Assembly: GCA_027335345.1 (NCBI GenBank)
Contig: DAHWOF010000010.1
Span: forward strand, 1-46,243
DNA length: 46,243 bases
Source: Granulicella sp.
GTDB lineage: Bacteria; Acidobacteriota; Terriglobia; Terriglobales; Acidobacteriaceae
Reading direction: 5' to 3'
Below, one piece after another: positions 25,079-34,380 of the stretch. The position numbers and the translations under genes are program-made. Position 1 is the stretch's first letter, and the number at the start of each line of letters is the position of its first letter. Below the pieces are notes generated by a model. It made no database searches. It saw nothing but the letters and a program-made list of their open reading frames with translations, and was not told the DNA's origin.

Positions 25079-27799
25079 GTGAGCAAAGATCACAAATTGC
25101 CGCGCCGAGAGTTTCTCAAACAGGCGGCGGTGACCCTTGGAGCAGCGGCACAGCCGGGACAATGGCCGCTGCCGGGCCAAGCAGCCGATACAGAGGCGCC
25201 GGACGAAGCGGCTGCGAGTTCCGCCCTTTCGGGAGGGGTTGCGTATCCAAGGGTGTTTACAGGCTCCCATCTGAAGATGATCTCCTTCCCCTTGGGAGGC
25301 GTAGCCGCCGGCAGCCTGGGCCTGGGCGGCCGTGGCCAACTGCGCGACTGGGAGATCTTCAATCGCCCAAATCTGGGATTCTCTCCCGAATATGCCTTTC
25401 CCGCGATCTGGGCGCAGTCCCAGGACGCTCCGCCCATCGCGCATGTGCTGGAATCGCGCATCCTGCCTCCTTATCAGGGAGAAGAGGGTTTGGGTTGGCA
25501 AAACGCGCCGGGGTTGACTCGTCTGGAGGGAGCAACCTTCACCGGTGAGTATCCGCTGGCGCATCTCGATTTCCAGGATGCCAGACTGCCCGTCCAGGTG
25601 AGCCTCGACGCCTTCTCACCGTTTATCCCCCATGATCCGGATGACTCAGGATTGCCCGTCGCCGTTTTGCGTTATCGCGTGCAGAACCCTGGGCTGAAGA
25701 CGGTCAAGGTGGGTATCTGCTTCTCCATCGATAACCCGGTCAACGACGGAACTTCGGAGATGGTGAGCAAGCGGTTGAATGAGTATCGAATGCAAGGACG
25801 GCTCCATGGGCTCGCCATGAGCAATCCCGGGTTGCCGCAGGACGATCCGATGCAGGGTAGTTTCGTCCTGGCGGCAGTACCGGATGCCGGCGCGAAGATG
25901 ACCTTTTGGCGTGGCTGGCCGCAAGGCGCCTGGTGGAGTTCGCCCCTGCTGTTCTGGGATGCCTTTTCGGCCAAGGGACAGCTCGATGGTGAGCCCGAGG
26001 AGCGGAATCGGGTTGGGTCCCTCTGCCAATCCGCTTCGCTGGCCGCAGGCCAGTCCCGCCACTTCACGTTTCTGCTGGCCTGGCACTTTCCGAATCGCAC
26101 GCCGCAGTGGTGCGGATGGCAAGCGCCGGCGGGCAAAGAGAAGACATTGATTGGCAACTTCTACTCTCGGCGCTTCCAGGATGCCTGGGACGCAGCCTTC
26201 TACACGGCTAACCATCTTGAAGATCTGGAGCGCAGAACTCGCCAGTTCTGCCAGACCTTCCGCGAAAGCACCCTACCCGATGCCGTGAAGGAAGCGGCTG
26301 GCGCCAACCTGTCCACGCTGGCTTCCACCACCTGCTTTCGCACCGCGGACGGAGAGTTTCACGGATTCGAAGGCAGCAACAACAGCGCCGGCTGCTGCTT
26401 TGGCAACTGCACCCATGTCTGGAGTTACGAGACGGTTACCGCATTTCTGTTTCCCTCCTTCGCCTTGTCGCTGCGCAAAGCAGCCTTTGGATACTCTGAG
26501 GACGAAACCGGGGCGATCCACTCCCGCCAACTGCTTCCCGATGGCATCGATAGAACCCCGATCATCGCCGCGGACGGCCATATGGGGCAGATCATGCACG
26601 CCTATCTTGACTGGAGGCTCTCGGGAGACAGGGATTGGCTGCGCTCGATGTGGCCGCGAATCCGCGAGGCGGTGTCGTTTGCCTGGGTCCAGGGCGGGTG
26701 GGACCCGGAGCGGCGCGGCGTCGCGATCGGTGTGCAGAACAATACCTATGATGTGGCGTTTTTCGGTCCAAACCCGCTATGCGGCATCTACTACCTCGGC
26801 GCGCTCCGAGCCGCGGAGGAGATGGCGCTGGCCGTGGAAGATCGCTCCATGGCGGCGGAGTACAGACAGCTCTTTGAGCAAGGCCGCCAGTGGATCGATG
26901 CGAACCTGTTCAATTCGGAGTTCTACATTCAGCAGATCAAGGGATTTTCTCTGGAGCAGATCTATCCCAGCCTGCGCATCGGGGCTCACGGCTTGAATCC
27001 GGAACGTCCGCAGTTCCAGTTGGGCGAAGGCTGTCTGGTGGATCAGATGATCGGGCAATATCTGGCCTGTGTGATGAATCTGGGAGACCTGGTTTCTCCC
27101 GAGCATGTGCGGGAGACGCTGAAGTCCATCTACACCTATAACCACAAGCCGACTTTGGTGGACCATAACAGCGTGGAGCGGACCTTCGCCTTGAACGGCG
27201 AAGCAGCGCTTGTGATCTGTGATTACGGCAGCGGATCTCGCCCACGCATCCCATTTCCGTATTTTGCCGAGGTGATGACCGGCTTCGAGTACTCGGCTGC
27301 GACGCTGATGCTGTACTACGGGATGGTCTCCGAGGGCGTGGAGTGCATTCACAACGTTCGCGCCAGATACGACGGCGAAAAACGCAACCCATGGGACGAG
27401 GCGGAGTGTGGACACCACTATGCGAGAGCGATGGCCTCGTGGTCTGCCGTGGTCGCCCTCAGCGGATTCGACTTCGATGGAAACCGGGAAGCGGTGGTTG
27501 CAGTCCCGCGAGTGGCTCACCAGACCTTCCGCTGCTTCTGGGCATCGGGCGCCGGGTGGGGGTCATTCTCTTATGATGAAAACGCGCATGGCCGCCAGTT
27601 TACGCTCCAGGTGCTGGAAGGCAGTCTCGCCTGCCGTTCCTGCGAGATCAGCGGCACGGGTAAGGCAACCAGGGCCCACAACAACGGCGCAATCCAGGCA
27701 CATACGAGCGACGCCGCCGCCGGCCGCACCGTCTTCCGCTTCCATCAGCCCCTGAGATTGACAGCGCGCAGCAATCTTGTGCTGGAGTTGCAGGCTTAA
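25079..27799 (+). CDS. Tat-exported GH116 glycosidase (glucosylceramidase/beta-glucosidase family)
   Basis: 906 residues. The start is GTG at 25079 with GGAGG 6 nt upstream. The N-terminus carries a Tat signal, LPRREFLKQAAVTLGAAA. The GH116 N-terminal beta domain starts at GSHLKMISFPLGGVAAGS (about 60). The (alpha/alpha)6 barrel holds the predicted nucleophile Glu in NCTHVWSYETV and the acid/base Asp in NNTYDVAFFGPNPLCGIYYL. Other family signatures are DGIDRTPIIAADGHMGQIMH and KSIYTYN. Bacterial members hydrolyse beta-glucosides or beta-xylosides. The neighbouring plant-polymer genes favour a plant-derived glucoside over a sphingolipid. Length is normal, and no neighbouring gene shares its transcript for certain. 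Confidence 0.85.
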   Translation: MSKDHKLPRREFLKQAAVTLGAAAQPGQWPLPGQAADTEAPDEAAASSALSGGVAYPRVFTGSHLKMISFPLGGVAAGSLGLGGRGQLRDWEIFNRPNLGFSPEYAFPAIWAQSQDAPPIAHVLESRILPPYQGEEGLGWQNAPGLTRLEGATFTGEYPLAHLDFQDARLPVQVSLDAFSPFIPHDPDDSGLPVAVLRYRVQNPGLKTVKVGICFSIDNPVNDGTSEMVSKRLNEYRMQGRLHGLAMSNPGLPQDDPMQGSFVLAAVPDAGAKMTFWRGWPQGAWWSSPLLFWDAFSAKGQLDGEPEERNRVGSLCQSASLAAGQSRHFTFLLAWHFPNRTPQWCGWQAPAGKEKTLIGNFYSRRFQDAWDAAFYTANHLEDLERRTRQFCQTFRESTLPDAVKEAAGANLSTLASTTCFRTADGEFHGFEGSNNSAGCCFGNCTHVWSYETVTAFLFPSFALSLRKAAFGYSEDETGAIHSRQLLPDGIDRTPIIAADGHMGQIMHAYLDWRLSGDRDWLRSMWPRIREAVSFAWVQGGWDPERRGVAIGVQNNTYDVAFFGPNPLCGIYYLGALRAAEEMALAVEDRSMAAEYRQLFEQGRQWIDANLFNSEFYIQQIKGFSLEQIYPSLRIGAHGLNPERPQFQLGEGCLVDQMIGQYLACVMNLGDLVSPEHVRETLKSIYTYNHKPTLVDHNSVERTFALNGEAALVICDYGSGSRPRIPFPYFAEVMTGFEYSAATLMLYYGMVSEGVECIHNVRARYDGEKRNPWDEAECGHHYARAMASWSAVVALSGFDFDGNREAVVAVPRVAHQTFRCFWASGAGWGSFSYDENAHGRQFTLQVLEGSLACRSCEISGTGKATRAHNNGAIQAHTSDAAAGRTVFRFHQPLRLTARSNLVLELQA

Positions 27800-27828
27800 T
27801 TTCTGCCCTGGCTTGCCGCAAACCGAGG

Positions 27829-27891
27829 CTGGCGATAGCGCCAGAATCGGACCGGCGGCTCGCCACGGCTGGGTGGTGGATTTTTCCACCA
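27829..27891. other. Two small hairpins downstream of GH116
   Basis: CTGGCG-atag-CGCCAG (27829-27844) and TGGTGGA-tttt-TCCACCA (27874-27891) are both perfect and lie 30-92 nt past the GH116 stop. Neither has a following T-tract. They are probably the transcript 3' end structure. Confidence 0.35.
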
Positions 27892-27968
27892 GCATCACGG
27901 AGATTGTTGCGTCAGTTGGGACAGACAGGGCGGAAAGGCGCTGTCACTCCGGGCGGAGGAACATGGAC

Positions 27969-28097
27969 TCATCTGCTCTCGATCGGTAGACGACCGAGCA
28001 AGCCGTCGTAGCCGAGCCTCAAAGCGCCGGCCCGTGGCAGCAGCTGCCGATCGCTCAGACCCGCTATCCCGGCAGCCTGTAGCCATGTGATCTTCTT
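27969..28097 (-). pseudogene. Fragment resembling the helix-turn-helix of an ISNCY-like transposase
   Basis: Read on the minus strand the frame gives ITWLQAAGIAGLSDRQ, about ten drifted residues, then LGYDGLLGR and a stop. This parallels the N-terminal helix-turn-helix of a family of IS transposases (tWlqAAeIlGiSdRqmRRWReR, then YexxGYdGLlDRR). The middle (LLPRAGALR) has lost the Arg/Trp-rich part and is about one codon short. No further transposase sequence is visible on either side. A degraded relic is the best reading; chance similarity remains possible. The rest of 27892-28244 holds nothing I can support. Confidence 0.42.
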
Positions 28098-28244
28098 GTT
28101 CTTAGCAAGTGAAATGTCCGGTTTGGGTCTGGAGGCCCGCTTTCGCTGAAGTTTTTGGAACATCTTTTCAGCCACCTTTTCCTGGGCTGAAGTTTTCCGC
28201 GCATCGCAGGCCGGAGATGCTCTCTGCCAGGCGTCAACAGACGC

Positions 28245-28281
28245 AAAAGCGGCGCGGGAGCTGATATCCTCCCGCGCCGCT
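28245..28281 (-). terminator. Rho-independent terminator of the first TonB receptor gene
   Basis: AGCGGCGCGGGAG and CTCCCGCGCCGCT form a perfect 13-bp stem (28248-28260 with 28269-28281, 8-nt loop). Read on the minus strand it is followed by TTTT. It lies 19 nt past the receptor stop. A textbook intrinsic terminator. Confidence 0.85.
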
Positions 28282-28300
28282 AGCTGAGTTGGGCCGTTGG

Positions 28301-31300
28301 TTAGAAGAGAATGTGGACGCCCAGTTGTAGTTGGCGAGAGCTGTTCAACTGAGAGGTCACGTGGGAGAAGGCAGAGGACGTCGGATTCAGGTTCGCGCCG
28401 CCGAACTGCGGGTGGTTGAGAATGTTGAAGGCATCGATTCGAGGCTGGATCACAAGCCGCCCCAGAGCGAAGTTTTTCAGCAAGGACATATCCAGGTTGT
28501 TGGTGGGATCCGACCGCAGCAGGAACTGCGGGAAGGTGCGGAAGTTGGCGAAGTTCGGCTGATCGGGCCCCGTGTAGAAGTTGGCCGTGTTGAAGGTGTC
28601 GCCAAGATAGTTGTGAGGATTGTTGTTGAAGTCGTGGTAGTTGCCGGTGTAGTACACGTTGCCCCACTGGAGCGGCGTGCCGGAGAGATACTCATAGATG
28701 GTGGAGATGCTGAAGCCGCCGATCAGCTCATCGGCAAGCTTTGAGTTATGGAAGAAGCGCTGTCCTCTGCCGAACGGAAGCATGTAAATTCCCGTCAGAG
28801 ACGCGTTGACCGGAAAGTCCGAGGTCGTCTCTTCATAAGAAAGCGGCCCACCGGGATTGAGCTGCACCGTATTACCCAGATTGCGGGAGTAGATGTAGTT
28901 GAACTCGAACTGGAGTCCATGGGACATGTTCTTACGCACCCTTCCCATGATTGAGTTGAAGTTGTTTCCTACCGCCGGAATCGAGTCTTCCGAAACGCTG
29001 GTGTAATCCGGATAGGTGTTCATCAGGGAGATGGCCGCCAAATTATGCGAGGTGTTGAGTGCGGAGGTAGTGGCCGGCCCGATATTCATCGTGTGGTAGA
29101 AGGGATTGGGTACGGATGCGAACAGCTCATCCTCTACGCCCACATCCAACAGAGGCGATCTGCTGAGATAGGGTAGATAACCGGCGGCGCTCACGTTGTT
29201 GTTATAGCTGTTATGAACCTGGTGCGCTCCCTCAAAGGTCACCTCCACCAGCCACGTGCTCGAGATCTGCTTCTGGATGTCAAGCTCATAGTGCTCCGAG
29301 TAAGGCACTTTCACGTGCGCGAGATAGGTGACGCTGCTTCCGAGCTGGGTGTTGATCCCGTACTCCGATCCATAAGGCTGAACAATGGGATTCGTAGCCG
29401 TCGGAAATGGATCGGAGAGCGTGGTGGCCGGGGTGAGGTCGTCATCATAGCTCCCCACAAAGCCGGTTTGTTGAGAGAAGCCGTACTGCGGCCCCCAGTT
29501 GCTGGGGTAATCCGTGAAGGGATTTACATAGACAGCAAAGCCTCCGCGAATGGCCAGAGTGCCATGGCCGAAGCCCGGCGAGTACGCAAAGCCGATGCGA
29601 GGGCTGATATAGACGGGAGGAAGAGAGTAAGCCGAACGGTTTGACCCGCTGGCGAAGATCTCATTTCCGGTCGAAAGGAAGTCGGCTACCGGAACTTCCG
29701 CAATGGGAGATTGCGCGTAGTTGGCTTCGGCGGCAGTGGTGGAGAAGTTAGGAGCCGTCGGATCAAAGTTCACCCACATGCGGTTGTTGCTCTCAACGTC
29801 CGGCGTCTCATGATCGATTCGAAGGCCGTCGCTGAATGTGAAGTTGCGCGAGACTCTCCAGTCATCCTGAGCAAAGAAGGCGCTGTACCAACTATCGTAC
29901 TGGAACTTGGTGGCGACGTTGTAGGCTCCGGAGCTTGGCAGGCCGAGCTCAAACAAGGCGAAGGCGCCGCCGAACAACTGGTTGGCGCCCGGAGTGGTGG
30001 TGGTGCAGGTCTCGCATCCTGGACCGGAGGTGACGAAGGACTCCGCCCCGGCGTTGAAGCTGTAAGAGCCGTCGGCTGCTCCCGGATTCACCGTGGATTC
30101 CTTATACGACCGGATATCTGCTCCGGCCTTGAAGGTGTGGTTGCCCCACACTTTGGTGAGCACCTCGTACAACTGAATCGTGTCGAAGTCTTCCGTCGAT
30201 CCCGGCGTGCCGCTCAGCGTCTGGATGTTGGACGCATCGCTGAAGCTCATCTGGGGAAGCGCATAGAGCACGGAGTTGGATGCGATATACGAAGGCATGC
30301 CGGTAACAGTCGGATTGATTCCTTGACTGGTCGGTTCTGAATCCGTCGCGTATCGGCTGAAGCCAAGCCGGGACTCAAGGGTGAACGATGGAGAGAACGT
30401 GTGAACATCGTCGATCTGGCCGCCCCAAAGGATGGTGTCCTGAGTAAATCCGGTCAGAGAGTTGTTGAAGGTCTGTTGCGATGTGGAAGTGTAGTTGCTC
30501 CGATGAGCTTCAAACCTCATCTTGTTGGAGGTTGTGATGTTCCAGTCCAGGGTGCCTTCATTCGAACTGTAGTTGTTAGTGGTCGGATCGCTGGAGAAGA
30601 AGTTGTTTTCGCCGTCTGCTTCGGTGGAGGCTCCGGAAAAGTTCGGTAAAGGCATCTTGTTCAGGTAATACTGCGCGATGGGATTGATGGTGAGCGGGTT
30701 GCCGCTGGCGTCGGTTGCGGTGGAGGTGCAGTAGGAGCTGGTGACCAGGCAGTTATTGGGAATGGGGGAACGGCTGACCTCACCGGTAGGCGTAAGGACC
30801 GCGGTAAATGGATTGAAGAGCTGGTTCTTCGGGCTGATATCCAGCAGCGCACCGAAGTCGCCAGCCCGCTCAGCCGCTGTCGGCACGCTCTCAATTACCG
30901 TATGCGGCTCTTTCCCGAAATAGCCTTCATAGGCGTAGAAGAAGAAGAGCTTGTTTCGGCCATTGAACACATGGGGAATCAGGACTGGGCCGCCGATCGT
31001 CCCACCAACTTGATTGAAGTGCACCGAAACCTGCTGGGTTCCCGCCGGCTGAAAGAAGGGATTCGCCGTAAGAGGGCGGGAACCGGCGTAGTACTCCGAA
31101 GCCGTACCGTGGAATTGGTTGGTGCCGCCCTTGGTGGTGATGTTCACGAAACCTCCGACGGTATCGCCCATCGCCGCATTGGCGGAGAAGTCGTCCACGC
31201 GAACCGCATCCACAGAGTCCAACTCAGGGCTGTAACCAGCGGTGCGGCTGCCATCTTCCATATTGGGAACGCCGTTCATCAGCAGCTCATTGGAGGATGA

Positions 31301-31978
31301 GTTTCCGCCGCCCAGGGAGAAGTCATCGGCAACCGAGTTATCGAACGGCGTGGTCTGCGACTGAGAGTGCTTGCCCTTGGCCACCGCGCCATACTCCAGA
31401 TGGGCAAAGCCCAACGGCGCACGACCGTTGCTGGGAAGGTCTTCCGCTTCCTCGGCGGTCAGCGTCTCCCCAACGGTCGCATTGGCGATGTTGATCAAGG
31501 GCGTATTGCCGCTAACGACCACCGACTGGGTGGCGACGCCAATCTCCAGGGGCACGTTGATGGTGAGAACCTGCTCGGTCTTCAGGATCAGACCGGTGTG
31601 CTCATACTTCCGGAATCCCGGCGCCTCCACGGTGATCGAGTAGACTCCGGAGAGAAGATGCGGCACGTCATACACGCCGGCTGAGTTGCTGACGCTGTAA
31701 GACGTGGCTCCGGTCTGGGTGTCCGTGATCGTAATCTTCGCCCCAGGGATCACCGCACCGGAGGGGTCCGTGACTCGGCCCGTCAGCGTGCCTCGGGTGA
31801 TCTGCGCCGAGGCTGCGGTTCCGGCCAGCAGTATGAAGACGAACAGGACGAGGAGAGTAGGGTGGGATGAGTTACGGCGGGATGCATCAGCACTCCCGGC
31901 CGGGGAGAATCGCCCGTGCCGTCCGCCGCGCACACTGGACCCGTGGGAGACTTGCGCTTGCGTGTGAATGACTTTCAT
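28301..31978 (-). CDS. Oar-like TonB-dependent outer-membrane receptor with carboxypeptidase-regulatory-like domain
   Basis: 1225 residues from the ATG at 31978; AGAGGA lies upstream at suitable distance, better than the ATG 21 nt earlier. After a long basic head comes a signal peptide (LLVLFVFILLAGTAASAQ). A carboxypeptidase-regulatory-like domain follows (TLTGRVTDPSGAVIPGAKIT, GVYDVPHLLSGVYSITVEAP-GF). Then a plug (LPSNGRAPLG, NELLMNGVPNMEDG, FVNITTKGGTNQFHGT) and a long beta-barrel ending VHILF with the terminal Phe typical of outer-membrane proteins. Such Acidobacteriota receptors are thought to import oligosaccharides or export proteins; the ligand cannot be read. The pectin genes upstream suggest a plant glycan. 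A strong terminator ends its transcript. Confidence 0.88.
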   Translation of the reverse strand: MKVIHTQAQVSHGSSVRGGRHGRFSPAGSADASRRNSSHPTLLVLFVFILLAGTAASAQITRGTLTGRVTDPSGAVIPGAKITITDTQTGATSYSVSNSAGVYDVPHLLSGVYSITVEAPGFRKYEHTGLILKTEQVLTINVPLEIGVATQSVVVSGNTPLINIANATVGETLTAEEAEDLPSNGRAPLGFAHLEYGAVAKGKHSQSQTTPFDNSVADDFSLGGGNSSSNELLMNGVPNMEDGSRTAGYSPELDSVDAVRVDDFSANAAMGDTVGGFVNITTKGGTNQFHGTASEYYAGSRPLTANPFFQPAGTQQVSVHFNQVGGTIGGPVLIPHVFNGRNKLFFFYAYEGYFGKEPHTVIESVPTAAERAGDFGALLDISPKNQLFNPFTAVLTPTGEVSRSPIPNNCLVTSSYCTSTATDASGNPLTINPIAQYYLNKMPLPNFSGASTEADGENNFFSSDPTTNNYSSNEGTLDWNITTSNKMRFEAHRSNYTSTSQQTFNNSLTGFTQDTILWGGQIDDVHTFSPSFTLESRLGFSRYATDSEPTSQGINPTVTGMPSYIASNSVLYALPQMSFSDASNIQTLSGTPGSTEDFDTIQLYEVLTKVWGNHTFKAGADIRSYKESTVNPGAADGSYSFNAGAESFVTSGPGCETCTTTTPGANQLFGGAFALFELGLPSSGAYNVATKFQYDSWYSAFFAQDDWRVSRNFTFSDGLRIDHETPDVESNNRMWVNFDPTAPNFSTTAAEANYAQSPIAEVPVADFLSTGNEIFASGSNRSAYSLPPVYISPRIGFAYSPGFGHGTLAIRGGFAVYVNPFTDYPSNWGPQYGFSQQTGFVGSYDDDLTPATTLSDPFPTATNPIVQPYGSEYGINTQLGSSVTYLAHVKVPYSEHYELDIQKQISSTWLVEVTFEGAHQVHNSYNNNVSAAGYLPYLSRSPLLDVGVEDELFASVPNPFYHTMNIGPATTSALNTSHNLAAISLMNTYPDYTSVSEDSIPAVGNNFNSIMGRVRKNMSHGLQFEFNYIYSRNLGNTVQLNPGGPLSYEETTSDFPVNASLTGIYMLPFGRGQRFFHNSKLADELIGGFSISTIYEYLSGTPLQWGNVYYTGNYHDFNNNPHNYLGDTFNTANFYTGPDQPNFANFRTFPQFLLRSDPTNNLDMSLLKNFALGRLVIQPRIDAFNILNHPQFGGANLNPTSSAFSHVTSQLNSSRQLQLGVHILF

Positions 31979-31999
31979 CAGATGTTCCTCTCGTTGCAT

Positions 32000-33031
32000 T
32001 GAAGACCTGTCTTGCCTAGCTATGAAGAAACTGGAGTTATGGCGTCATTGTGGTTCAGTGGATCAATAATTTCCAAAAAGGTCTCTGTTCTGGAAAATCT
32101 AAAAGTTGTATGGCGCTCGTGAACGTAGTTTGTTCTTACGCCCGTTGTCAAGATGAAATCGCCTTGTTTCTGTCTTTGGTGAATATTTATGCCGCAGCGC
32201 TGCTGCCTTGGAACCGCCGGGCCACATCGCTCAGCCGTTTCTACAACCCGTCAAGGGCTCAAACCTATGATTTTGTGCTGGATGAAGATGACGCCGACGG
32301 TAAGCCTCAGCGAGCGGCGATGGCGAACCCTTCCTCTCCGGCCCGGTTCTGTCCAGCATTCGCCATGCGGCTCATCTCCTGCTTGAAGTTTCAGGACCGA
32401 GGATGGGCGAGAATCTACCGACGGGAGGAAGCACAGTCAATCCAAATAGCAGATTCTGGCGCTAAAAACGGGCCAGAAACGGTCATTCTGATTTTCTTGA
32501 CCATCCTAGGCTCCTAAATCGCTGGAACAAACGTTAGAGCAGGCCGGAACGGGTCTACCTCAAAGACGACTCACCACCGTCGCATCAGCCGGCATGGAGC
32601 GGCAGCGGTACGGGAAGCTCCAAGAGTCGGAACGGCTTGGGAGTGAGCTGTGGTCTTGCCTTCCCACCAGCCCCGAGATCCCCGGATGGCGAGATCCTCG
32701 GGATCAGGGAGATCTCCAAACCTGCGGAGGTGTGCCGATCGATTCGCCCCCGTTTTGAGGCCGCAGGAAAAACCGCATAGCGGAACGCCCCAGAGGGGCG
32801 CCAGCGCCCGGAAAAGAAAGGCGCGCGCCCATCTCTCCCGCTCTTAGCGGCTCGGAACCCTGCGCCCGGGCGCTGTGTCGCAATCCGGGGCGGATCTTCT
32901 GAACCCTGGACCGGACCCTGGGCCACACCGCGGGCCCGCAAAGGGGCCGTGGCGGAACAGATCGGGATCTGCCGCTCGGAGCTGCCTTGTCTTTGGCGGA
33001 AGCCGAGTTCCGAGCTTTGGAGTTTTGGAGC
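32000..33031. other. 1-kb gene-free spacer between the IclR gene and the TonB receptor
   Basis: I find no protein-like frame. Present are a 6-bp inverted repeat TTTCCA-N15-TGGAAA (32070-32096), about 100 nt upstream of the receptor start and so a candidate operator, and a hairpin TTCTGGC-N11-GCCAGAA (32454-32478). The part from 32600 is G+C-rich with Pro/Arg-rich frames on both strands. It may be decayed coding DNA, but nothing is recognisable. Confidence 0.5.
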
Positions 33032-33979
33032 TTATGCCTTGCGCGCCGGTCTGGACGCCCGTCCGGAAACCGGACCGGACGCTGGATGGGCCATTGGACT
33101 GGAAGCTGGGCCGGACGCCTCCAAGGCAGCGGCCGCCAGGATGCAGCTGGCGATCGCGGAGGCCGACTCCAGCACAGCTTCCCTGATCTCTTCTTCTCTC
33201 TGCGGCGTCATCCGGATCAACGGGGTTGAGACGCTCAGCGCCGCCATCACGCGCTGGTCTTTGGGACGGATAGCGGCCCCGATGCAGCAGCCGCCCAGGA
33301 TGCTCTCCTCGCGATCGTAACCGACTCCGGTTCTGCGAATCTCTTCAAACTCGGCGAAGATGGCGTTGCGATCCACCATCGTCTTCTCCGTGCGCCGCGA
33401 GATTCCATAGATCTCCAGGATCTGGTCGGCGTCGCGACGCTCCTGAAAGGCGGTGATGGCCTTGCCCATGGCGCTGCAATGGGGCGGAAGCACACGTCCC
33501 ACACGGTTCATGATCCGGATCTCGTGAAAGGTCTCCACCGAGTCGATCACGTGGATGCGGTCGCCATACAGATAGGCAAGGCTGACGGTCTCATTGAAGC
33601 GGTACGCCAGGCGCTCGATCTCCGGCCGCGCCAGCTCGCGCAGCCGGTTGGCCCCATCCACCAGCCAGCCAAAGATCAGCTTGGGCGCCAACTGATAGGT
33701 TCCGTCCACATGCTGCTCCAGATACCCGTGCCGTTCCAGCGTCAGCAACACCCGGAAGACCGTGGACTCCGGCAACCTGGTGCGCCGGCTGATCTCCTTG
33801 AGTCCGAGCGGCATCCTGCCGTCAAAGCAGTTCAGGAGATCCAGACTGCGGCCCAAAGAGCGAAGATAATACTGCTCATTGGCCAATGGATCCTTCCCAG
33901 ACTCTATCGCCCATTTGGGAATTCGACGGCGTATCTTCGGAGTCGCCTGTGGGGCGGAGTGGGGAGCGGATTTGGGCAT
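33032..33979 (-). CDS. IclR-family transcriptional regulator
   Basis: 315 residues from the ATG at 33979 (the longer frame would use TTG). The N-terminal winged helix (about 40-105) reads SLDLLNCFDGRMPLGLKEIS, RRTRLPESTVFRVLLTLERH, GYLE. The IclR effector domain follows (SLAYLYGDRIHVIDSVE, LPPHCSAMGKAITAF, GVGYDREESILGGCCIGAAI). The Cys/His pattern is that of regulators binding small acids. The C-terminal 30 residues are a Pro/Ser/Ala-rich extension not part of the family. It lies 3' of the GH42-GH105-PL10 genes on the same strand, separated by 401 nt. IclR proteins such as KdgR control pectin catabolism, so control of this locus is likely but inferred. Confidence 0.88.
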   Translation of the reverse strand: MPKSAPHSAPQATPKIRRRIPKWAIESGKDPLANEQYYLRSLGRSLDLLNCFDGRMPLGLKEISRRTRLPESTVFRVLLTLERHGYLEQHVDGTYQLAPKLIFGWLVDGANRLRELARPEIERLAYRFNETVSLAYLYGDRIHVIDSVETFHEIRIMNRVGRVLPPHCSAMGKAITAFQERRDADQILEIYGISRRTEKTMVDRNAIFAEFEEIRRTGVGYDREESILGGCCIGAAIRPKDQRVMAALSVSTPLIRMTPQREEEIREAVLESASAIASCILAAAALEASGPASSPMAHPASGPVSGRASRPARKA

Positions 33980-34012
33980 TTGGAACTCTTTTGAGCACTC
34001 CTCAGCAAGCAA

Positions 34013-34380
34013 TTGACTCGATTCTACCCGACGGCTGAGAAACAGACCTGTTTATTTTCACTTTTGCCTCCAAACGACGGGCCCGCAGCCGCCAGGCTCT
34101 CCCGAGAGCCAACGAGGTTCCAGGCTTCATTGCGGCCACAGCCCGGTAGCCACAGGCCCAAGAGGCTGGCTTGCGGGGCCCCTGGAGCAACGAGAAAAAG
34201 CCTCAGGAGCGACGGAGGAAGTGGAGACGGCCGGATCTGAGAGGGCCGGATTCCTGCGTCTTTTTTCTGCTGCCTTTCCTATTGCCGGGCGTTCCAAAGG
34301 GGACGTGCGGCGGCGTTTTCATCGAGGGCAGCACCCGTCAACGTCGAGACGCCTCACCGCACCTTTACAGGGAAAATGCC
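34013..34380. other. Gene-free spacer between GH42 and IclR genes
   Basis: No protein-like frame. GGCTCT-cccg-AGAGCC (34095-34110) is a perfect 6-bp hairpin. The spacer should hold the IclR promoter; I cannot point to it. Confidence 0.45.

Noticed and set aside
24770-25564. 264-codon open frame on the minus strand across the GH116 start
   Set aside because: Overlaps the N-terminal part of the well-supported GH116 gene in antisense and shows no family motif.
32050-32517. 155-codon open frame upstream of the TonB receptor
   Set aside because: No motif, no good ribosome site and mixed composition; probably non-coding.
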